A stretch of 64,000 bases of DNA from Dysgonomonas sp. 216 (GTDB lineage Bacteria; Bacteroidota; Bacteroidia; Bacteroidales; Dysgonomonadaceae), in the NCBI RefSeq assembly GCF_010501065.1, contig NZ_QVMM01000001.1, positions 218,943 through 282,942 of the forward strand, written 5' to 3'. This document shows positions 33,595 through 42,112 of this stretch, in pieces (position 1 is the stretch's first letter; the number at the start of each line of letters is the position of its first letter). The notes beneath the pieces are model-generated. The model worked only from the letters and a program-made list of their open reading frames with translations, ran no database searches and was not told where the DNA came from. Position numbers and translations under genes: made by a program.

Positions 33595-35289
33595 TTAGTA
33601 TTTTATAATTTTTCGGTTAAAGATATCGTTTACCGTTTCAACCACCACTGTGTAAATACCATTACTCCATCCTTCCGGATTTACATCTTTGTATCTGCTG
33701 TTTACTTTTTTGGATATATGAATTATCCGCCCATACGAATCGTATACATATATATTATTAATAGAATCGCGTGCTTCTATTCCGAATAGATACCTTACAG
33801 GGTTCGTCACTTTCAGTTTTTGACTCTCTTCGTTTCCGGGTATATCCGAACTATTAGGCGAATATCCATTCCAACGCACAACATCTTTATTCGATGGGTT
33901 GAGAAATGGTTTCATCCATTTTTCCGAATCGGGATATTGATCCCAATGATACGACATACGCGCAGCAAAATCGGCGTACGACGAACCTCCGGGCCTGACT
34001 GATTCGCAGTACGAAGCTCCACCCGACAGGGTTCCTATAATCAGACCAATAGAATTAAACAATGGCGAACCCGAAGAGCCTCCTTCGCTAACACTTTTGC
34101 CATTGGCTGTTGCCGAATAAAAAAACTTCCAGCACCCCGAGTTTATTCCTTTAATTGCGCCATCGTTCCATGTTGCAATTGTTGGTCTTTGGCTAAATGT
34201 CGATATTTTTTTCACATCACCTTCAGGATGATGAATAAGCACGCCTGTATTACCCGGATCGGAACTTAAATCCCAACCGTTGTAATAAGGGTCCCACTCT
34301 TTAGGTACTTCATTTTTCAGTTTTAGCAATAGCCCGTCCGAACCTGCATTTAACAATGTATGCACCAATAAATCGCCACCTACAAGAGTATTATAAGAGG
34401 GTATATTGGTTTGGTTGTCGCATGACGAAAACTCATAATTGAAATAAAATTGCGCAACGCGACAATCAGAAACGTCTTTTATGCCTGCTTGGTTTTCCCT
34501 GAAGAAACAATGATTAGCGGTTAGAATATAGGGAGTTCCATCGTTGTTAGTGTTATTAACCAACGATCCGGAGCAAGTTAACCAACTATTCGGATATTTC
34601 ATTGCAATACGCACAACACCTCTTTTCTGATCTTGCCAGTCGTCGCCTTCTTCGCAATTTATGTTTACCATACAGTCGGCCGAATTGTTAATCTTCCCCG
34701 GATCAGCATAAGAACGCACTCCGTCCGATAAGTTTGCATAAACATACCCTACATCTTCGATAACCAAACGGGGCTGCTCGTCCGATATGTCCGACGAAAC
34801 ATATTCGAGAACCAACTCGTCGCCATATACAACTTCGTTCGAAAAATAACCACCACCCGGATTTGTTGCATTTGTGTAAGCTCCCAAAAGCTGCTTACAG
34901 TTTTTATTATAAACAAACAATTGCGCTCCCGGTGGAATATAAAAATCCTTATATCCTAAAATCAGCCCTTTTGCTCCGGGTGCCGAAACCGTCTGCCTCC
35001 AAACCCGATAGCCGTCTATTTCGTTCCATTGCCCCGAACTATTTATATCAATATCTAAAGGTAATAATATTGCAATACGGTGTGGGCTTCCGTGTTCTTC
35101 GGCAATAGAGTCTTCTCTTTGTAGTTGTTCTATATCAATATTGTCTGTTGACAAACGAACGCTAACAACTTGCGAACGTACACTGTTTGATTTTTTCTGA
35201 CTGGGAGGAAATCCTCCGTAACTTACTTGGGACTTTGCAACATATACAGTAGTCCACATTATAATTAAGCACAACAACAGTTTTTTCAT
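33595..35289 (-). CDS. Secreted trypsin-like serine protease with T9SS type A sorting domain
   Basis: The protein has 564 residues from ATG 35289; a TTG six bases earlier overlaps the aroK stop and is less likely. A signal peptide (residues 1-20) is followed by an S1-type catalytic region. It resembles lysyl endopeptidases, with H260 in LTANHCF, D318 in AGSDGLLLKL and S406 in GGSSGSPLF. The last 75 residues (NPVRYLFGIEARDSINNIYVYDSYGRII...) look like a T9SS type A sorting domain. Secretion and surface anchoring are expected. It is oddly placed between aroK and radA. Confidence 0.9.
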   Translation of the reverse strand: MKKLLLCLIIMWTTVYVAKSQVSYGGFPPSQKKSNSVRSQVVSVRLSTDNIDIEQLQREDSIAEEHGSPHRIAILLPLDIDINSSGQWNEIDGYRVWRQTVSAPGAKGLILGYKDFYIPPGAQLFVYNKNCKQLLGAYTNATNPGGGYFSNEVVYGDELVLEYVSSDISDEQPRLVIEDVGYVYANLSDGVRSYADPGKINNSADCMVNINCEEGDDWQDQKRGVVRIAMKYPNSWLTCSGSLVNNTNNDGTPYILTANHCFFRENQAGIKDVSDCRVAQFYFNYEFSSCDNQTNIPSYNTLVGGDLLVHTLLNAGSDGLLLKLKNEVPKEWDPYYNGWDLSSDPGNTGVLIHHPEGDVKKISTFSQRPTIATWNDGAIKGINSGCWKFFYSATANGKSVSEGGSSGSPLFNSIGLIIGTLSGGASYCESVRPGGSSYADFAARMSYHWDQYPDSEKWMKPFLNPSNKDVVRWNGYSPNSSDIPGNEESQKLKVTNPVRYLFGIEARDSINNIYVYDSYGRIIHISKKVNSRYKDVNPEGWSNGIYTVVVETVNDIFNRKIIKY

Positions 35290-35291
35290 AA

Positions 35292-35834
35292 TCAAATCAC
35301 ACCTAAATAATTATCGATAATCCCTGTTAAATAAACGGCATCATCTTCTACTTCTTTTCTATTTGCGTAGTCTTTTGTTTCAAATATTATATGGGCTTTA
35401 TTATATACAGGCTCCCGAACGTCCAGATTTTCTGATATAAAATTGCTCAATTCGTCCATAGTTTTATTTTTTATCAATGGACGCTTTTCCTTAGCCTCGG
35501 CTAAACGTCCGGCCAAGATAACAGGCGATGCTTTAAGATAAATTGTAATCCCCTGCTTATTCATAAACTCCATATTATTATGAAAGCACGGAGTACCCCC
35601 TCCGGTAGATATCACAACATTTTCAAAATCGGCAACCTCTTTCAACACCGAACTTTCTATTTCACGAAACCGGGCTTCTCCGTATTCTTCAAAAATTTGC
35701 CCGATCGTTTTCTGATAACGAGATTCGATAAATAAATCCAAATCGATAAAATCCAAACCTCTTCTTTTAGCCAAAATACGCCCTATAGTCGTTTTTCCGG
35801 CTCCCATATATCCAATCAAGAACAATCTACACAT
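35292..35834 (-). CDS. aroK: Shikimate kinase
   Basis: Shikimate kinase phosphorylates shikimate at O3 in aromatic amino acid synthesis. The 180-residue protein has Walker A GYMGAGKTT (residues 8-16), the shikimate-binding DLDLFIE region, EARFREIESSVL and the STGGGTPCF motif. Its stop (35292-35294) is three bases upstream of the protease ATG, so the two may be coupled. A -7 box (minus-strand TATCTTTG) lies at 35879-35886. Confidence 0.97.
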   Translation of the reverse strand: MCRLFLIGYMGAGKTTIGRILAKRRGLDFIDLDLFIESRYQKTIGQIFEEYGEARFREIESSVLKEVADFENVVISTGGGTPCFHNNMEFMNKQGITIYLKASPVILAGRLAEAKEKRPLIKNKTMDELSNFISENLDVREPVYNKAHIIFETKDYANRKEVEDDAVYLTGIIDNYLGVI

Positions 35835-35878
35835 ACTCCCAAACAGAGATTACATTTCTTACCCGCTTATTATTTTAC

Positions 35879-35886
35879 AAAGATAA
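35879..35886 (-). promoter_or_regulatory. -7 box of aroK operon
   Basis: The minus-strand TATCTTTG matches TAnnTTTG, 44 bases before the aroK ATG. The remaining 234-base gap to the polysaccharide locus shows no gene. Confidence 0.5.
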
Positions 35887-36068
35887 AAAAATATAACAGA
35901 GAATATATTCATTTCGAAGCCACTACCTGTTATTTAGGCTTAAGTCAAGAATGTATACGATAAAGAAATATCCCGAAGAAAAACTCGAGAACAAAAGGTA
36001 CTGCTAGCGGTAAATATATGTATTTTTAGTTTTTCGGCACCCGAAGTAGTTTTGTAAAAACATCCGTT

Positions 36069-36905
36069 TTACGAAAAATAATCAGACTTAACAGATGTAA
36101 GCTTCAGACTCACACAAATCTTATTAAATACTTTAAACAAGAAGTAAATCCATTTTTTAGAGAGGGTAAATCGGGTTATATACTCATTTCTTTCCAGAAA
36201 ATATAGATAGTTGATTTTATTGTACACCTGTTCCGAAAGTTCTTGTTGCGCAACTATCTGTTTTTCTTTTAAAATAGCTTTTCCTCCAATATTACTGCTA
36301 AGGCCTTCGGTATTGTATATTACTATATCGGCATCCACATATTTCACAGCTTCGCAATGTATACCTATGGCAATAAAGAACAGTTTAAAATCGGAAACTA
36401 TTCGCAAACTTTCATCATAATAGCCATATTTGTCAAACATTTCTTTTTTGATAAAGAAGGCTTGGTGACATAAATGGCCTGAAAATATATCGTACAGAGA
36501 AAATGTCCAGTCTCTGTTTCTGTACGACTCATTTTTCACTAACTTCCCTTTATTATCCGTGAAAAAATTTCCGCATATAAAACTATCATGTACATCTTCT
36601 TCGAATGCATTTTCCAGAACCACATTCGAAGGATATATATCCCCCGAATTCAGGAAGTGGCAATATTCGCCTTTAGCCTGCATAATACCTTTATTCATGG
36701 CATTGTAAATTCCACTATCGGGTTCACTCAGCCAAAAATCAATTTTATGGGCATTCTCTTTTATTACATCAACACTTCCGTCAGACGAATTTCCATCAAT
36801 AATAATAAACTCATAGTCTGTAAAAGTTTGAGCAATCACACTCTCAATTGTCTTTTGCAGCCCTTGTTTATCATTCAGGTTTATTGTTATAATAGATAGT
36901 TTCAT
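36069..36905 (-). CDS. Glycosyltransferase family 2
   Basis: This 278-residue GT-A fold enzyme has SIITINLNDKQGLQKTIESV at the N-terminus, IDGNSSDGSVDVI, the metal-binding SGD region, and LCHQAFFIKKEMFDKYGYYDESL. It resembles WcaA/colanic-acid-type GT2 proteins. It is the distal (3') gene of the leftward polysaccharide locus. The sugar and acceptor are unknown. Confidence 0.92.
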   Translation of the reverse strand: MKLSIITINLNDKQGLQKTIESVIAQTFTDYEFIIIDGNSSDGSVDVIKENAHKIDFWLSEPDSGIYNAMNKGIMQAKGEYCHFLNSGDIYPSNVVLENAFEEDVHDSFICGNFFTDNKGKLVKNESYRNRDWTFSLYDIFSGHLCHQAFFIKKEMFDKYGYYDESLRIVSDFKLFFIAIGIHCEAVKYVDADIVIYNTEGLSSNIGGKAILKEKQIVAQQELSEQVYNKINYLYFLERNEYITRFTLSKKWIYFLFKVFNKICVSLKLTSVKSDYFS

Positions 36906-36920
36906 TATAAAGGCTCTAAA

Positions 36921-37796
36921 TTAAGTAGCTTCAAACATCTGAGTTTGCCTATTAAAGGTTATCAGAGGTGGATATTCAAAATTTTGAAGTTTAAATTTTG
37001 CAAGATATGCCGCAGCATTAAATATTCGGAATTTAGCCAGAAATTCAGAGCGTTTATACACTTTTTCATAATTGCGTATTACCCGTTTTTCCGATTCGGA
37101 GTATTCATTCTTTCCTAATATCAACTGTATTTCTTTTTCATAGGCTGCAGACTGACTCATCGATAACTGCTCGCCATCCCTCTGTCTAAACCCACTCAAT
37201 AAGGCGGTTGTTACATAAAGTTTATCGTGTTTAAAAAACTTATTCCAGAGGTCGAAATCTCCGGCATATTTCAGGCTTATATCAATACTTGCACCAATTT
37301 TATCCCAAAGAGTTCTGCGCCAAAAAACCGATTCTTGTTGTATCCATCTATAATTACCGGTATAAACATCGAACTTCGACCACCGATGCATTGTATGGGA
37401 ACAATGTACTAAACGACCCTGAGCATCGTAAAATGTAGGAAAACCCAGTAGCCAGTTCACATTCTTAAAGCTCGAGAAAATCTCGGCAACCGAAAACAAC
37501 GATTTAGAAATATACATATCGTCCGAATTAATCCAAGCCATTATTTCACCGGTCGATTTCTCAAATCCTTTTTGTATAGCATGGTACATGCCTTTATCGG
37601 CGACACTTTCCCAATAGGTTAATTTATCGGCATATTTTTTTATTATCTCAACCGATCCGTCTGTACTGGCACCGTCAATTATTATATATTCCAGATTCGG
37701 ATAATTTTGCCCTAAAACCGACTGTATGGTCTGCTCAAGATAATCAGCCTGATTGTAATTCGGTGTAACTATTGTTATTTTCGGATAATATGCCAT
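36921..37796 (-). CDS. Glycosyltransferase family 2
   Basis: This is a 291-residue GT2 from ATG 37796; an earlier in-frame start would extend 18 residues into the preceding gene and was rejected. Motifs are ITIVTPNYNQADYLEQTIQS, IDGASTDGSVEII, WINSDDMY and WIQQESVFWRRTLWDKIG. It starts 2 bases after the DUF5672 gene stops, so it is likely coupled. It belongs to the O-antigen or capsule locus; specificity is unknown. Confidence 0.92.
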   Translation of the reverse strand: MAYYPKITIVTPNYNQADYLEQTIQSVLGQNYPNLEYIIIDGASTDGSVEIIKKYADKLTYWESVADKGMYHAIQKGFEKSTGEIMAWINSDDMYISKSLFSVAEIFSSFKNVNWLLGFPTFYDAQGRLVHCSHTMHRWSKFDVYTGNYRWIQQESVFWRRTLWDKIGASIDISLKYAGDFDLWNKFFKHDKLYVTTALLSGFRQRDGEQLSMSQSAAYEKEIQLILGKNEYSESEKRVIRNYEKVYKRSEFLAKFRIFNAAAYLAKFKLQNFEYPPLITFNRQTQMFEAT

Positions 37797-37798
37797 AA

Positions 37799-38617
37799 TT
37801 ATATTTTTATATAATTTTTCCAGAACTCTTCGTACTGATTTTTTTGCCATGCATGACAGCCAAAGGGCAATATATTATTATTAAGCCCTAACAGATATGA
37901 AGGATCCGATTCGAATGAAAAACTTATGGCTTCGGCTATCGTAGCTATTTTAAACTGCCTATAAGCTTCGGGAACTATCTGGCTCCATACTACGTCTTCC
38001 TGAATATCGGACGACAAATAATACTGCAGGTTGTTATTTACCCCACGCAACCTAAGCCATATATTTTTTATTGTCAGCTTATTACACTCGACCAAATCGT
38101 AAACATTCCAAAAATTAGTCAAAGATATTGTTTTATTATGTTTTTCCGCATATTTAAAAACATCCAGAAATGTTTGAATTTTTCTCAACGAGAAGCCTCC
38201 GTTACCAACAGCTTCTAATTTGGCCACATTATGATTGGAGCGAAACCTGCTAAACCACGGAGCACCAATATAATCGTAAGCTTTATTACACCACATATCC
38301 AGTTCATCCCTAAACACATATACATCTAGTTGTGTTATAAGCATATAATCAAATTGCTTGTAACAATTGTAAAATTCGGACGAAAGCAACAGCCTGTTAT
38401 AAGATTTTAAGCTATCGAAAAAACTTCTGTCAAAAAAATCTACTTGATAACTCACCCGTTCTTTTTCTAAAACATCTGTATAATAAGAGATATCTAATTG
38501 GGAATGAGTTACGATCGAAAACAAATGCTTCGACAACACCTTGACATTCTGCAAAAAAGAAACTTCTTCTGTTTGAGATGGAACGGCTTTATATATGGGA
38601 ATTACTATTATATTCAA
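37799..38617 (-). CDS. DUF5672 family protein (putative glycosyltransferase), TTG start
   Basis: The 272-residue protein matches DUF5672, found in polysaccharide loci and thought to be glycosyltransferase-related. Motifs are IPIYKAVPSQTEEVSFLQNVKVLSK, YMLITQLDVYVFRDEL (DVDVF-like), YIGAPWF and GNGGFSLRK. The start codon is TTG, overlapping the upstream GT2 stop in TTGA; the family N-terminus begins right there and no ATG lies nearby. Function is inferred only from context. Confidence 0.85.
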   Translation of the reverse strand: MNIIVIPIYKAVPSQTEEVSFLQNVKVLSKHLFSIVTHSQLDISYYTDVLEKERVSYQVDFFDRSFFDSLKSYNRLLLSSEFYNCYKQFDYMLITQLDVYVFRDELDMWCNKAYDYIGAPWFSRFRSNHNVAKLEAVGNGGFSLRKIQTFLDVFKYAEKHNKTISLTNFWNVYDLVECNKLTIKNIWLRLRGVNNNLQYYLSSDIQEDVVWSQIVPEAYRQFKIATIAEAISFSFESDPSYLLGLNNNILPFGCHAWQKNQYEEFWKNYIKI

Positions 38618-39546
38618 GATAAACTCTTTCTTATATATATTTTTAATAACCGAAATAAAAATAAATAATCATTTTTAAAAGCAATTGGAGCAATGTCTGC
38701 AAATTTATTTTTCAGAAGACAACCTAGCTTATTGTTTGCCTGTGAAATCCATTTCACAAGAAAAACATACCGCACAGTGTCCTTATCCTTTGCTTCTAGG
38801 TTAAGGTTGTGAAAAATAAAATCTATAATGTGGGCATATTCCTTTATATTATTATAATTTTTTATATTTCCGGAACTACCTTTCCCTCCATGTTGCCTAA
38901 AATAATTAAGAGGCGTGCCTAAGTTATAAAAATCTGATTTTTTTAAAATTTTTGTATAGATCAACCAGTCGCCATTCAACTTAAAAGTCTCATCAAATAT
39001 ATCTTCGGAAAGAAGACTGTGTCTGAAAACAACAGCGCTTGCATTTACTATAGGATTGCTAAATAACATCCCTTTTTTTATAAATACCTCACCATTTTCC
39101 TTAAAGTCGGTATTCCAATTATACACTTTTTGTTCATTGTCCCAAATACCCTTAACTTCGTTATTGGCATTAACTTCTTTCGATTGAGATTGAATTAATC
39201 CTATAGAATCATCATTTTCCAGAACTGTAATTGACGATTCAAGAAAAAATTGATCTGCATAATCATCACTTTCAGCAACCCATACATACTTTCCTGTAGC
39301 CAAGCCAAGTCCTTTTTTCCACTGCTTAAACGTAGAACCCGAATTTACTTCGTTATACACAATATGTGCAACTTTTTCATTACCTCGATATTGTTCTATA
39401 ACATTCCGGCTTTCATCTGTTGAGCAGTCGTCTAATATTATTAACTCAAAATCCTGAAAGCTTTGATTCAATACAGATTCTATTCGTTGTTTTAAAAATA
39501 ACGAATGGTTATAGTTAGGTATTATTACTGAAACTAAAGCGTTCAT
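38614..39546 (-). CDS. Glycosyltransferase family 2
   Basis: This 310-residue GT2 has VSVIIPNYNHSLFLKQRIES, LDDCSTDESRNVIE, WVAESDDYAD (DxD region near residue 93) and a helical C-terminus. Codons appear AT-richer than in the housekeeping genes around it, as in the next two upstream genes, consistent with a laterally acquired O-antigen cassette. It overlaps the TTG of the DUF5672 gene. Confidence 0.92.
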   Translation of the reverse strand: MNALVSVIIPNYNHSLFLKQRIESVLNQSFQDFELIILDDCSTDESRNVIEQYRGNEKVAHIVYNEVNSGSTFKQWKKGLGLATGKYVWVAESDDYADQFFLESSITVLENDDSIGLIQSQSKEVNANNEVKGIWDNEQKVYNWNTDFKENGEVFIKKGMLFSNPIVNASAVVFRHSLLSEDIFDETFKLNGDWLIYTKILKKSDFYNLGTPLNYFRQHGGKGSSGNIKNYNNIKEYAHIIDFIFHNLNLEAKDKDTVRYVFLVKWISQANNKLGCLLKNKFADIAPIAFKNDYLFLFRLLKIYIRKSLS

Positions 39547-39615
39547 TTTTTTTATAGTTTAAACATCACAAATTATTTTCGCATTCATTTTCGTCAGGAA
39601 AGAAAAATTACAAAT

Positions 39616-40476
39616 TTAATTTTGTTTAAAAATAAGTTTTCGTATTTTATTAATCGGTTTTAAAATCAAATTTCCTAACCGATAGGATCTGGACTGATAA
39701 ATTTCAGACTTAATAAAAATTGTGTAATCTTTTAAATCGAGCAATGGATAATCATTCGGATTTAGTCCCCTTCTTAGGCATGTATCATGACGAACAATTA
39801 AATTCCAATAAAAGCCTCTAGTTATGCTAGAACTTGATATTCCATTTTTATGAAAACGATATTTATATGTAAATTCGTTCAGAACACAAATATCACCAAC
39901 CTCCTCTAGTTTAAAATAAAGATCCTGATCTACTCCTAATCGATAATTAGCCGAAAGACCTGTTGTCTTATCGTAATATTGTTTTTTAAACGATGCGAAA
40001 TGTTCCGGGCCATAATTTCTATTTGTAAAATACGATTTACCTGCATCAATAACCAAAAAGCGACTTTCGGTTTGGATATTAAGATTTTCGTCACAATAAT
40101 AAAAACGGGAAAAAACAAGTCCAACATTAGGCTTTTCGACATGAATACGAACCATCTTCTCCAAGGCATTAGGCAACAAAGCATCATCTGAATCAAGAAA
40201 TCCACAGATTACACCCTTTGCCTCTTCTACACACCTGCGTTTGGTAAAACCACAGCCACAGTTTATACTGTTCGAAAATATTTTTATTCTATCATCCGAA
40301 GAGTATTTGGCATATATTTCTTTCGAGTTATCGGCCGAACAATCATCCACAATAATTATTTCCCAGTTTTTATATGTTTGGTTATATACGCTGGATATGG
40401 CTTCTTCTAAGTATCTACCATTATTATATTGAGCTATCAATACCGAAAATAAAGGTTCAATATTTGATTTTTCCAT
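39616..40476 (-). CDS. Glycosyltransferase family 2
   Basis: This 286-residue GT2 has FSVLIAQYNNGRYLEEAISS, VDDCSADNSKEIY, GFLDSDDALLPNAL (DxD) and a basic C-terminal tail. About 70 bases separate it from the next GT2 downstream and 12 from the PRTase-HAD gene upstream. The substrate is unknown. Confidence 0.92.
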   Translation of the reverse strand: MEKSNIEPLFSVLIAQYNNGRYLEEAISSVYNQTYKNWEIIIVDDCSADNSKEIYAKYSSDDRIKIFSNSINCGCGFTKRRCVEEAKGVICGFLDSDDALLPNALEKMVRIHVEKPNVGLVFSRFYYCDENLNIQTESRFLVIDAGKSYFTNRNYGPEHFASFKKQYYDKTTGLSANYRLGVDQDLYFKLEEVGDICVLNEFTYKYRFHKNGISSSSITRGFYWNLIVRHDTCLRRGLNPNDYPLLDLKDYTIFIKSEIYQSRSYRLGNLILKPINKIRKLIFKQN

Positions 40477-40488
40477 CTTTTTATTAAA

Positions 40489-41415
40489 CTATCTCCTCAC
40501 AGAATTAATGGTTCTTTTTATTTTACCTTTGACTCTCATCCAAAATGTATGAAGATGTGGGCGAGGAATATTTATCATATCAAATGTTTCGATACAAAAC
40601 ACATCCTTATGTGTAACCTGAGCTATAACCTGTGCCTGTGTTAGTGAGCTTTCGATAAACAAACAGCAATTACTCTCACCGTAAACTTTTGCTTTGTATT
40701 CACCATACTTGCCCCATGCAGTTCTAGCCTGCTTGTCGGGAAGATCTAACAAAACCAGATTATCATATTCTATATTGTTTTTCTTCAACCATTCTTCGGT
40801 CAATTTTCTGTATTTTTCTAAACGACACGAAACTAATGTGTGTATTTTTATTGTAGGAACATATAATGGAACTGCATTTTTTAAAAAGTGGATATACCTC
40901 TCTCCATCGTCATTTTCTTCTTCTGTTGGATCCACACACAGCACACCATCAATATCCACACATGCTTCAGATAAAGTTAAATGATGAAACATATTCCATT
41001 GAAATATTCGGGGGGCATCTACCAATTCCATATATATATCAACTAACGATTGTGTCTGCGGATATTGAAATACTGTACAAAATAGAAAGTTGTATTTTTC
41101 ATTAAACGTTTCCAATTTCTCTTTTGCGCGAGCTAATGCTGCTCCTGCCAAAACGCTGTCGTCAACAACCAATATATTGCTATAAGTTTGATTTCCTAAA
41201 CGGGTGAAATCTTTTCTCTTTCCAACTTCATAAACCCGTCCCTCAATAAAAGAGTCTATGTCTGTATAAGGCAGATTCAGGTATAATGCTATCAAATTAG
41301 CGGGTAGCATTCCGCTTCTGGGTATCCCTACCACTAAATCTATATTACGAGGTATTTTATGTAAATTACGTAAAATAGCATTATTCAGATCTGTTATATT
41401 CTTATAATTTATCAT
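40489..41415 (-). CDS. Phosphoribosyltransferase-HAD fusion protein
   Basis: This is a 308-residue two-domain protein. Residues 1-140 form a type I phosphoribosyltransferase domain with the PRPP loop ILVVDDSVLAGAA (81-93) and LVVGIPRSGMLPA near residue 28. Residues 150-308 look like a HAD phosphatase domain starting DIDGVL (154-159), with both catalytic Asp residues present. The pair lies inside an ABC-exporter polysaccharide locus, 14 bases overlapping the methyltransferase stop. It may supply or edit a phosphorylated sugar, which is inference. It could instead be a regulatory or salvage enzyme. Confidence 0.82.
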   Translation of the reverse strand: MINYKNITDLNNAILRNLHKIPRNIDLVVGIPRSGMLPANLIALYLNLPYTDIDSFIEGRVYEVGKRKDFTRLGNQTYSNILVVDDSVLAGAALARAKEKLETFNEKYNFLFCTVFQYPQTQSLVDIYMELVDAPRIFQWNMFHHLTLSEACVDIDGVLCVDPTEEENDDGERYIHFLKNAVPLYVPTIKIHTLVSCRLEKYRKLTEEWLKKNNIEYDNLVLLDLPDKQARTAWGKYGEYKAKVYGESNCCLFIESSLTQAQVIAQVTHKDVFCIETFDMINIPRPHLHTFWMRVKGKIKRTINSVRR

Positions 41416-42112
41416 TCTTTCTACCCTTAACTCCTAAATTTATCCATCCATGGTTATATCCCCGAACTTCCGATTCATCCATTAGAGTGACATCCAAAAA
41501 GCCTGCTTTCTTAAATAAATTTGTCAAAAACTTAGGTGTATATAGTGTCCGATGCCAATTAGGATGATAAATATCATCACTACCATCACCATAGGTAAAA
41601 ATTCGGCCATTGGCCCAAGTAACAACATCCTTCTCGTCGTTAAATCTGTACCAGCCGTCTTTATCTATGTTATTTATTCCATTAATTTCAAATTCATAGA
41701 CAGAAGATATTACTTTCCAACCATCAGGAACCCACACCTCAAGTTGTCCCGCTGGCTTTAGAATCCGATATAACTCTTTAAATACATCTGCTTGTAAAAA
41801 CCACGGCACATGTTCGAGCACATGGCTTGCATAAATAAGATCGAACGAGTTGTCTTCGAAAGGAAAAGGCTTGAATATATTATGAATATAATCAACATCT
41901 TCTCCATCTATAATATTCAGAGTCTCAAAATCAGGTAACCGTTCCAGTCCCGGACCTATTTCGAGAAAACGTTTATCCTTCGTCTTATTTTTTCGTATAT
42001 TTTTCGACGTTTTGTAGTTGTTCTTTATTTTTAAAAAAAAAGAAAGATGCAATTTTTGTAAAACACGATCTCTTTTCCTACTATTCTTAAATGAATAAAA
42101 TATATTTTTCAT
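41402..42112 (-). CDS. SAM-dependent methyltransferase (type 11)
   Basis: The protein has 236 residues from ATG 42112, which overlaps the ABC ATPase stop in ATGA; an upstream TTG was rejected. The class I motif reads RFLEIGPGLERLPDF (GxGxG degenerate to GPG), then FPFEDNSFDLIYASHVLEHV and ELYRILKPAGQLEVWVPDG. In Wzm/Wzt loci such enzymes can methylate the glycan, sometimes as a chain-terminating cap, but no acceptor can be read here. Confidence 0.88.
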   Translation of the reverse strand: MKNIFYSFKNSRKRDRVLQKLHLSFFLKIKNNYKTSKNIRKNKTKDKRFLEIGPGLERLPDFETLNIIDGEDVDYIHNIFKPFPFEDNSFDLIYASHVLEHVPWFLQADVFKELYRILKPAGQLEVWVPDGWKVISSVYEFEINGINNIDKDGWYRFNDEKDVVTWANGRIFTYGDGSDDIYHPNWHRTLYTPKFLTNLFKKAGFLDVTLMDESEVRGYNHGWINLGVKGRKNDKL

